From positions 310,001 through 374,000 of the forward strand of contig NZ_JAMXLR010000092.1 in the NCBI RefSeq assembly GCF_024054565.1: a DNA stretch of 64,000 nt, written 5' to 3'. This document shows positions 54,684 through 61,204 of this stretch, in pieces. The position numbers and the translations under genes are program-made. How positions within the stretch are numbered: position 1 is the first letter of the stretch; each line of letters starts with the position of its first letter. The notes under the pieces were generated by a model. The model made no database searches. It saw nothing but the letters and a program-made list of their open reading frames with translations, and was not told where the DNA came from. The DNA comes from Aeoliella straminimaris (GTDB lineage: Bacteria; Planctomycetota; Planctomycetia; Pirellulales; Lacipirellulaceae).

Positions 54684-55787
54684 ATGCCGTTCGACCAAGC
54701 CATCGAATCATTGCTGGACGTGAATCTGGGGTGCCGTAAGGGGGAGCGACTGGCCATTGTGACGGACGACGCTCCGTTTAATACCGCCACGGACGAAGTG
54801 CCCACGCGACAGGCGTTGGCCGAGTTGATCGCCGAGAAGGCGCAGGAGCGGGAGGTCGACACCTTGATCTCCATCTATCCTGGCGGACAAGAGTCGGGCG
54901 CCGAACCGCCGCGGCATGTGTTCGAGCAGGTCTATCCCGCCGGGTTCATGGCGTACTTGGAAGAGACTGGTCTTACCGAGAAGTTGCTCGACAAGTCCAT
55001 TACGGCGGCAGAGATCGGGAAACTCGAGAAGTACCTTGGCTCGGCGAGCGACTCCATCGACGTGATGTTGGTGCTGTCGGCTTCGAGTGTATCGCACACC
55101 AACTTTCGCCGACTACTGACGCGGACCAAGACCGCACGCGTAGCAACCATGCCAGGCGTGGAGTTAGAGATGTTCGCCGGCGTGATGACGGCCGACTGGA
55201 AGATGGTCGAGCATCGCAGCGAAGTGGCGGCCGAGGCTCTCACCAAGGCCACCGAAGCCGAAGTGCACAGCGCAGATGGACGTGTCTTGCGGTTCTCGCT
55301 CGAAGGACGCGATGCCACGGCCGACACGGGCATCATCAACCAGCCCGGTCAATTCGGCAACCTACCTGGCGGCGAGGGGTTCATTGCCCCCATCGAAGGC
55401 ACCGCCGAAGGCGAGCTTTCGGTGGGGCCGCCCGAGGAGCCGGGCAAATGGCACTTCCGCTTCACCAAGGGGGAACTGGTTGAGGTGCTCGGCGATCCCC
55501 CCTTCATGAAGCGACTCGACGACGTATTCGCCGCGCATCCCATTGCTCGCAACCTGGCCGAGTTGGGTGTTGGCACTAACGAAAAAGCCAAGCCCTGCGA
55601 CAGTGTGCTGGAGTCGGAGAAAATCCTCGGCACCGTCCATCTGGCCGTGGGCGACAATGCAGGCTTCGGCGGCGAGGTGAGCGTGCCATTCCACCAGGAC
55701 TTCATCGTTTACCAGCCGACCCTAGTGTTGCGATCCGAAGTGGGCGAGGAATCGCTCGTGAGCGACGGGCGGTTCATGGCCGACTAG
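54684..55787 (+). CDS. M29-like aminopeptidase (COG2309-type)
   Basis: A 367-residue protein of the thermophilic aminopeptidase (M29, AmpS/AmpT) group. Motifs: FGNLPGGEGFIAPIEGTAEG with metal-binding Glu, GELVEVLGDP, ELGVGTNEKAK, EKILGTVHLAVGDN with metal-site His, and VPFHQDFIV with the HxD pair. M29 enzymes use two metal ions and release N-terminal residues from peptides. It follows the SelA-like gene with a 3-base gap, so they are co-translated. Confidence 0.85.
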   Translation: MPFDQAIESLLDVNLGCRKGERLAIVTDDAPFNTATDEVPTRQALAELIAEKAQEREVDTLISIYPGGQESGAEPPRHVFEQVYPAGFMAYLEETGLTEKLLDKSITAAEIGKLEKYLGSASDSIDVMLVLSASSVSHTNFRRLLTRTKTARVATMPGVELEMFAGVMTADWKMVEHRSEVAAEALTKATEAEVHSADGRVLRFSLEGRDATADTGIINQPGQFGNLPGGEGFIAPIEGTAEGELSVGPPEEPGKWHFRFTKGELVEVLGDPPFMKRLDDVFAAHPIARNLAELGVGTNEKAKPCDSVLESEKILGTVHLAVGDNAGFGGEVSVPFHQDFIVYQPTLVLRSEVGEESLVSDGRFMAD

Positions 55788-55851
55788 CGACGGACGCTGG
55801 ATGAGTCACGCCGAGTCCACCCGGTGGCTTTGGTGCATCGACCGCTACGCA

Positions 55852-56004
55852 CTATTTCATGGTGAAGAACAACGCCACGAAGATCATGAGCGTGAGGGTC
55901 ATTTGAGCGGCATGGTCCACGCCAATATCAAGGCCCGCCAATTCGAACGGCGTAATGCCTGTTCCGGCGATAATCAGTGCGGTGATAGCAATGAATGGGC
56001 GCAT
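55852..56004 (-). CDS. 50-residue membrane protein
   Basis: A short gene: 51 codons including the stop, MRPFIAITALIIAGTGITPF followed by ELAGLDIGVDHAAQMTLTLM and IFVALFFTMK. Two hydrophobic helices flank a short polar loop with an Asp-His pair. GAGG 8 bases before the ATG is a good ribosome binding site. It follows the hybrid histidine kinase on the same strand, with 38 bases between stop and start, so it may be the last gene of that operon. Function unknown. Confidence 0.6.
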   Translation of the reverse strand: MRPFIAITALIIAGTGITPFELAGLDIGVDHAAQMTLTLMIFVALFFTMK

Positions 56005-56042
56005 GGCAGTTGCCTCAAAGGGATGCGGGTTTCAGCAAAAGC

Positions 56043-57665
56043 CTACCCTGCAAAATCGGATGAGGCAAACTGAAGGCGTTTTTCCTCGAGTTGCGGCGAA
56101 GGAGCCTCAATTTCCGCCAGTAATTCGCTGTAAATGATGGGCTTCACCAGGTGACAGTCGAAGCCGGCTTCGCGCGACATTTCGCGATCGGCATCGCTTC
56201 CCCAGCCCGTTACCGCGATTAACCGGATGCGGCGGTCGTGGTCCATTCGCCGAATGCGACGCGCAACCTCGAAGCCATCCATGCCGGGCAAGCCGATGTC
56301 GAGTACGCACACGTCGGGCAACTGGCTGACTGCCAGTTGAACGGCCGATACACCATCCCGCGCTAACTGCACCGCGTACCCCTCGGCCTCCAGTAACTCG
56401 CGCAGCAAATCGGCAGCGTCGGTGCCATCCTCGGCCAGCAGTACCGATAGTTGGGAACGCGTGGTGCCGTCATGGCGTGATTCATCGGCAATCGGTTTAG
56501 ACTCCGGCGCCGCCTCAGATGCGGTAGTCGCATCGGCCGGTGCCATCGGAAGCCAGACGGTGAAGCAGCTTCCCCGTCCGGGCCCGCGACTGAATGCCTC
56601 GAGCTGGCCGCCATGCAATTCGGCGATGCGGCGGACGATAGACAGTCCCAGTCCCAATCCGCCGTAGGCTCGCGTCCGTGAAGTATCGATTTGTCGAAAG
56701 GGCATCAGGATGTTGCCGGCTTCATTCGGTGGGAATCCGATGCCATTATCGCGAACTGCGATCGAGATGCGGTCAGCCTGTGGTTCGATCTCCAGCACGA
56801 TGCAACCTTCCGAGGGAGTGTACTTGGCCGCATTGCCCAGCAGGTTGGCCGTCATCTGGGCCAGGCGGACACGGTCGCCTTCGATCCACACCGGCGAGTC
56901 GGGGCTCAGTTGTTCGAAGCGGTGAGACCGTTCCGCTATCTGTCCCGCAGTCATCTCGATGGCATCGCTCACTGCCAGGCGGAGGTCGAAGCGTTCCATC
57001 TGCAATTCCAACTTGCCCCGCGAAAAGCGCGACACGTCCAGTAGATCGTTCGTCAGCCGCACCAGGTGATTCGTCTGCCGCTCGATGATGCCGCGAACTC
57101 GATCGATAAGCTCGGCGTTTTGCGATTCACGGCGCAGCATCTCCAGGCCCGAACGAATGGGAGCCAGCGGATTGCGCAGCTCGTGCGCAAGTAGCGCCAA
57201 GAATTCATCTTTGCGTTCGTCCGCCTCTCGGAGCGAATTGCTCAGTCGCTCGTTGTCGCGCGACCGCTGCTCGGCCAGGCGTCGCTGCCGGCGCAAGCGA
57301 TCGAACAGCAGTGCCGCGGTTGAGTTTACGAGAACGTAGATCGACAGCTGTACGATATCCGAGACGCTATCGATGGTGATGCTGGACTGATGTCCGATGA
57401 AGAAATAGGCGGCCGAGCATGTTCCTAGCACCACGGCCAGGAAGGCGGGACCAGTGCCGGCAATCCAGGCTGTCACCAGGACGCTGAGATAAAACAGGCT
57501 GAAGGGGCACTCCTCTTGTAGCTGTGGATTCAGGCCATAGCGAGCCCACACGGCCAGACCCGTGGTCAGTACCGCCACGCCGTAGGAAGACAGTGGGGAA
57601 AGGACCCGCTCATTGAGGGTAACGGATTTCATAGACGCACCAGTTGGGAGGGTTTCGGAAGCCAT
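56043..57665 (-). CDS. Hybrid sensor histidine kinase, DUF4118-like membrane domain plus receiver
   Basis: A 540-residue protein. Residues ~25-125 form a membrane domain resembling DUF4118 (KdpD-type): FSLFYLSVLVTAWIAGTGPA and AVVLGTCSAAYFFIGHQ. HisKA has LLAHELRNPLAPI (His161). The ATPase domain has NLLGNAAKYTP, VRDNGIGFPP and GGLGLGLSIVRRIAELHGG. A C-terminal receiver (~405-525) has LLAEDG and VCVLDIGLPGMDG (Asp456), with TGWG and VKPI. It begins 41 bases after the CsrA-receiver gene on the same strand, making it the likely phosphate donor for that protein. The ATG at 57665 or 57632 (MKSVTLNER) may be used. Confidence 0.92.
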   Translation of the reverse strand: MASETLPTGASMKSVTLNERVLSPLSSYGVAVLTTGLAVWARYGLNPQLQEECPFSLFYLSVLVTAWIAGTGPAFLAVVLGTCSAAYFFIGHQSSITIDSVSDIVQLSIYVLVNSTAALLFDRLRRQRRLAEQRSRDNERLSNSLREADERKDEFLALLAHELRNPLAPIRSGLEMLRRESQNAELIDRVRGIIERQTNHLVRLTNDLLDVSRFSRGKLELQMERFDLRLAVSDAIEMTAGQIAERSHRFEQLSPDSPVWIEGDRVRLAQMTANLLGNAAKYTPSEGCIVLEIEPQADRISIAVRDNGIGFPPNEAGNILMPFRQIDTSRTRAYGGLGLGLSIVRRIAELHGGQLEAFSRGPGRGSCFTVWLPMAPADATTASEAAPESKPIADESRHDGTTRSQLSVLLAEDGTDAADLLRELLEAEGYAVQLARDGVSAVQLAVSQLPDVCVLDIGLPGMDGFEVARRIRRMDHDRRIRLIAVTGWGSDADREMSREAGFDCHLVKPIIYSELLAEIEAPSPQLEEKRLQFASSDFAG

Positions 57666-57706
57666 GCGCTTGAAGAAGCCGCCGCATTCAGCAGCGTTTC
57701 GTCAAG

Positions 57707-58477
57707 TTAAACGCTTGCGGGCTGCAAAGTCTCTTGAAACTCTGCGCCCAGATGTGCCACCAACGACGGCACATCCAGCGGCTTGCGAAACCATCCGTCC
57801 CAACCATGGCCCAAGGGCTCGTTCTGAGGGTTGCGGGCAAGACCCGTTACCGCGAAGACCTTCAGGTGCTTCAAGCGGTCATCTGTTCTCAGTGACAACA
57901 ACGTCTCCAACCCATTGACGCCCGGCATCTCGACGTCCATCAGCACAAAGTCGGGTAAACGGTCAGCCGATCGAAGCGACTCGAGTGCCACCAGGCCATC
58001 GGTTGCCACCTGTACGTCAAATCCATGCGATGCCAACAGATAGGCCATCAATTGCCGCTCGTTGGGGCTATCCTCCACAACCATCAGACGAATGGGGCTG
58101 TCCTTATCCGGCGTGGCGGCCATTCCGACATTGTCTTGCAGCGAATGATCGAGTTCTGAATACTGCGTCAGCAACTGTTGCAGTGCCGCGTCCAACTCCA
58201 ACGCTTCGCCGCGATTGATGCGGACTTGCAGCGATTGGATTTTCAGGTTCAGCAGGTTCAGTTCGTTACGCAACTGGTGGTCCAGCGCTTGACGGCTTGG
58301 CTTCTCGCCCAGCTCCCGCGCATCCGCTTCGACAAGCTCCTGGCGGACGACTTGAATCGACCGTGGTGCCTCAACACCCAGTTTGACCAACTGTCCTTTG
58401 ACCTGCAGCACGTTGATGCGTATGCCGAGGTGTGGGAACAGGATCTGCTGCTCCGCGCGGCGGGAGAGAATTAGCAA
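57707..58477 (-). CDS. CsrA-like RNA-binding domain fused to a receiver domain, TTG start
   Basis: A 256-residue protein. Residues 1-~50 are CsrA: MLILSRRAEQQILFPHLGIR, then VLQVKGQLVKLGVEAPRSIQ and VVRQEL. Leu4, Arg6 and Arg45 (equivalent to E. coli Arg44) needed for GGA-RNA binding are kept. Residues ~65-115 form a helical linker (LRNELNLLNLKIQSLQVRIN). Residues ~128-250 are a receiver with Glu135-Asp136, phosphoacceptor Asp181 (FVLMDVEMPGVNG), Thr211 and Lys232, all intact. The start is TTG at 58477 with GAAGGA 8 bases upstream, forced by the CsrA N-terminus. The protein should be a CsrA whose activity depends on phosphorylation. It is followed by a hybrid kinase gene. Confidence 0.92.
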   Translation of the reverse strand: MLILSRRAEQQILFPHLGIRINVLQVKGQLVKLGVEAPRSIQVVRQELVEADARELGEKPSRQALDHQLRNELNLLNLKIQSLQVRINRGEALELDAALQQLLTQYSELDHSLQDNVGMAATPDKDSPIRLMVVEDSPNERQLMAYLLASHGFDVQVATDGLVALESLRSADRLPDFVLMDVEMPGVNGLETLLSLRTDDRLKHLKVFAVTGLARNPQNEPLGHGWDGWFRKPLDVPSLVAHLGAEFQETLQPASV

Positions 58478-59083
58478 GGTAAGAGTCCTTCAATCGCGGC
58501 GCCCCGACGGTAGAACGGGGGTGCGGTGTTGCAACGCCATCAGGGAGTTGCACTGGCTGCCGTCGGTTCCATCCTTGGTGCTGACGCAGCATTCGCTCTC
58601 GCCACGGTGCTACTCAGAGCACAACTCGAAAGCGCGGACCTAAATTTATCGTCACCAACCTTAGTAAACAAGCCAGATTTCGATCAATTGCCGAGGGCCC
58701 TGCTAGCACTTCCTGGCACGGTGCGTGGTAAACACTCTTTTGCCGCCTGGTGGCGGCAGCGCCGCGTCGTAAACCCGAAGCGATCAAGAGCATATGGACC
58801 TCCGACTTGGTGGCACTCGGCCAGGCGTGGGGGCAGAAAATTGGGGGATATTTTGGCGGTCGCAACTGATCTTCTGGCGACCACCTCGAGAGCTGTTGGA
58901 GACGATGGCCAACCGTTGGTCCACGCCGGCAAGAGCCCGGCGTTCGAACATGACGGTTTAACCACCTGTGCAATCCTCGGTCGGTCGATAGCTTTTTGCT
59001 GGCCGAAACGGTTGCAACTTGCGGAGCGTTGCTACTGAGCTATGTAAGAGGGTAGCGTTCTCCAATTTACTAAGGATGCGGAT
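58478..59083. other. 606-bp region between the CsrA-receiver gene and the response regulator, no gene seen
   Basis: No frame here looks like a protein. It must hold the divergent promoters of the CsrA-receiver gene (minus) and the single-domain response regulator (plus). A GGTCGC/GCGACC inverted repeat lies near 58856-58880. The ribosome site of the CsrA gene contains AAGGA, and GGA is the core CsrA binding motif, so autoregulation is possible. No structured RNA could be identified by eye, but a CsrA-sequestering small RNA would be expected to sit in such a gap. Confidence 0.4.
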
Positions 59084-59482
59084 ATGAAGAAACGAGTACT
59101 GTTGGTCGACGACGTGCCCAGCGTCGTGCGCGCCATTCAGCGGCGGATCTCCGATGAGTTCGATGTAGAACTGGCCTACAGCGGTGCCGCGGCGTTGGAA
59201 ACCATGGAGATCGCCTCGTTCGATGTCGTAATGACGGACCTCGACATGCCGAAGATGACCGGTTGGGAGCTCATCGAGCGAGCGAGTGGTCGCTGGCCCG
59301 AAACCGCTTTCGTGGTGTTGACCGGAAACATCGCCCTCCGCGAGCAAGAGGAAAAATACCGCACCGCCATCTGCGGGCTGCTACGCAAGCCGTGCACGGT
59401 GGACACCATCAAGAAAGCAATTCGCAAGGCATGCGGAATGGCATCGGACGACAACTCCGCGTCCGAAACCTTGACTGCCTAG
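59084..59482 (+). CDS. Single-domain response regulator
   Basis: A 132-residue receiver with no output domain. MKKRVLLVDDVPSVVRAIQR carries the acidic pair Asp9-Asp10, VVMTDLDMPKMTG carries phosphoacceptor Asp52, VLTGN gives Thr80 and LLRKP gives Lys102. After ~115 there is a short acidic tail. It is divergent from the CsrA-receiver gene. It may be a stand-alone phosphate relay or a competitor for the hybrid kinase. Confidence 0.93.
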   Translation: MKKRVLLVDDVPSVVRAIQRRISDEFDVELAYSGAAALETMEIASFDVVMTDLDMPKMTGWELIERASGRWPETAFVVLTGNIALREQEEKYRTAICGLLRKPCTVDTIKKAIRKACGMASDDNSASETLTA

Positions 59483-59605
59483 CCCGAGTGCGATTCGCAG
59501 CTGGCGAGCAATCGCTGTCTTGGGCTTCATCGTATTCCGATCGCAGGGTACCCTGAGGATGCTACCGCGAGCGCAAGGACGCCACCCCCCGCACACGGAT
59601 CGGCG

Positions 59606-59923
59606 ATGCAGAACCTGTTTGCCAACCTGCCCAACAGTCTGCCGGCAGAACTCACCACCGTTCTGGCGGAATCGGCTCATATTCGCATCGAGCGAATCGT
59701 CTCCACTGGGAATTCATCGCCTGCCGGCTATTGGTACGATCAAGATGAACACGAGTGGGTCGTGCTGCTGACAGGCGAGGCTTCGCTGCGATTTGAAGAG
59801 GGCGAAACGCTGATCATGAAGCCCGGAGATGCGGTTCTGATACCAGCCCACCGCAGGCACCGCGTCGATTCCACCGCATTAGATCAGCCGACGGTGTGGC
59901 TGGCAGTGTTCTACTCCAGCTGA
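59606..59923 (+). CDS. Small cupin-domain protein
   Basis: A 105-residue cupin. WYDQDEHEWVVLLTGEASLR and GDAVLIPAHRRHRVDST give the two cupin motifs with likely metal-binding His and Glu residues. Cupins of this size are found as small regulatory or metal-binding proteins and as phosphomannose-isomerase-like units; no reaction can be assigned. It is 123 bases after the response regulator on the same strand. Confidence 0.85.
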   Translation: MQNLFANLPNSLPAELTTVLAESAHIRIERIVSTGNSSPAGYWYDQDEHEWVVLLTGEASLRFEEGETLIMKPGDAVLIPAHRRHRVDSTALDQPTVWLAVFYSS

Positions 59924-59968
59924 AGCGGCCACCTCGGTCCCGCAGCACGGCGACCGTACTACCCCGAC

Positions 59969-59997
59969 AAAAAAACCTCTGGCATGATTGCCAAAGG
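59969..59997 (-). terminator. Intrinsic terminator of the tRNA-Glu gene
   Basis: On the minus strand CCTTTGGCA and TGCCAGAGG form a 9-bp stem with one mismatch around ATCA, followed directly by seven T residues (A-run 59969-59975 on the plus strand). It lies 18 bases after the end of tRNA-Glu. Its position and T-run make this the best intrinsic terminator in the window. Confidence 0.85.
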
Positions 59998-60014
59998 GCT
60001 CCGCTGAGTGTGAG

Positions 60015-60087
60015 TACCCCGTAGGGGAGTCGAACCCCTGTCTCCGCCGTGAGAGGGCGGTGTCCTGGGCCACTAGACGAACGGGGC
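60015..60087 (-). tRNA. tRNA-Glu, anticodon CTC
   Basis: A 73-base cloverleaf on the minus strand. The acceptor stem is GCCCCGT with ACGGGGT, including a G1:U72 wobble. The anticodon stem CCGCC/GGCGG encloses CTCTCAC with anticodon CTC (glutamate, GAG). The T-arm is AGGGG-TTCGACT-CCCCT, and the D-arm starts TCGTCTAGTGGCCCAGGA. The discriminator base is A and no CCA is encoded. It matches the E. coli tRNA-Glu body closely. Confidence 0.96.
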
Positions 60088-60231
60088 AGGACAAATTGGC
60101 GACGACCGATGAAGTGGTGACTACGACCAAAGTTTCATCGGCAGGTCGAATCTCAAATTATCGCCAAATCTTCCAAAACCTCAAGTGGGCGAACGGTCCG
60201 GTATTCGCCAGTCGATGCGGGGTTTCGGCAA

Positions 60232-61158
60232 TTACGACGTGATTCCCTTGGTCAGGGCCATGAAGGCGGTTTCCAGGTTTATCTCGTCCTCTTTGAGCAT
60301 CGTCAGGCGATGGCCAGCCCCGATGAGGGCCGCGGCCAGTTCGCTGGGGTCGTCCACCTCGGCAATCAAGGTGGCCGTGATGTCCTTTCCGGTGAGCTCG
60401 GCCGATTCGACACTGGGATGGGAGGACACCACCGCCAGGGCCGACTGCATGTCGTCGGCTACGCGGATCTTCAGTACCATTTGCTGCCGCACTTGCTTCA
60501 TGACCGATTCGACGTCGGTGTTGACGATCAACTCGCCCTTCTCGATGATACCGATCTTGTTACAAATGTCGGCTAACTCTGGCAGGATGTGGCTCGAGAC
60601 CATGATGGTCTTGCCCATGTTACGGAGTTCTTTCAGGAGCCCGCGGATCTCGATGCGGGCGCGAGGGTCGAGGCCGCTGGCAGGTTCGTCCAACAGTAAC
60701 ACTTGGGGGTCGTGCAGCAGAACGCGGGCGAGCCCCAAACGCTGGGTCATGCCACGCGACAGGCTGGTAACCAGGGCCTCGCGCTTGTACGTCAAGTCGA
60801 CCAGTTCCAACACGCTCTCGCAAATCTTGCGTCGCTCGGGCCCGCGGATACGATACGCGGCGGCGAAGAACTCCAAGTACTCGATTACCTTCATGTCATC
60901 GTACACGCCGAAGAAGTCGGGCATGTATCCGATGATGCGGCGGATTTCCTTGGGTTGCGTGTAAATCGAGTGTCCCGCGACGTAGGCTTCGCCCCAGGTG
61001 GGGTTGAGCAACGTGGCCAGGATTCGCATGGTTGTGGTCTTGCCGGCACCATTGGGACCAATAAAGCCAAATACGTCGCCCTTGGCCAACTCGAGGTTGA
61101 TGTCCTTGATGGCAAACAGGTCGCCGTACTTCTTGGTGAGACCGCGGATTTCGATCAT
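60232..61158 (-). CDS. ABC transporter ATP-binding protein
   Basis: A 308-residue ABC ATPase of the ABC-2 exporter type: GPNGAGKT Walker A (34-41), LSRGMTQRLGLAR signature (133-145), LLLDEP Walker B (154-159), SSHILPEL with the switch His. Residues after ~215 form a C-terminal domain (EKGELIVNTDVESVMKQVRQ). It starts 46 bases after the large membrane protein gene upstream on the same strand; the membrane permease is not in the window. Similar gene pairs in planctomycetes and in gliding-motility systems couple such an ATPase to an ABC-2 permease. Confidence 0.93.
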   Translation of the reverse strand: MIEIRGLTKKYGDLFAIKDINLELAKGDVFGFIGPNGAGKTTTMRILATLLNPTWGEAYVAGHSIYTQPKEIRRIIGYMPDFFGVYDDMKVIEYLEFFAAAYRIRGPERRKICESVLELVDLTYKREALVTSLSRGMTQRLGLARVLLHDPQVLLLDEPASGLDPRARIEIRGLLKELRNMGKTIMVSSHILPELADICNKIGIIEKGELIVNTDVESVMKQVRQQMVLKIRVADDMQSALAVVSSHPSVESAELTGKDITATLIAEVDDPSELAAALIGAGHRLTMLKEDEINLETAFMALTKGITS

Positions 61159-61204
61159 CGAGAGCTGTCAGGGTTCGGGGAAACGTGTGCCGGAGACGGT
61201 GGGC

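Noticed and set aside
58526..59038. 170-codon plus-strand frame in the gap before the response regulator
   Set aside because: The translation has no domain, membrane or signal features and an irregular composition; no ribosome binding site is evident.
60106..60141. CCGATGAA/TTCATCGG inverted repeat between the ABC ATPase gene and tRNA-Glu
   Set aside because: The 8-bp stem has a long loop and no T-run; it could be a chance repeat, so it is not listed as a terminator.
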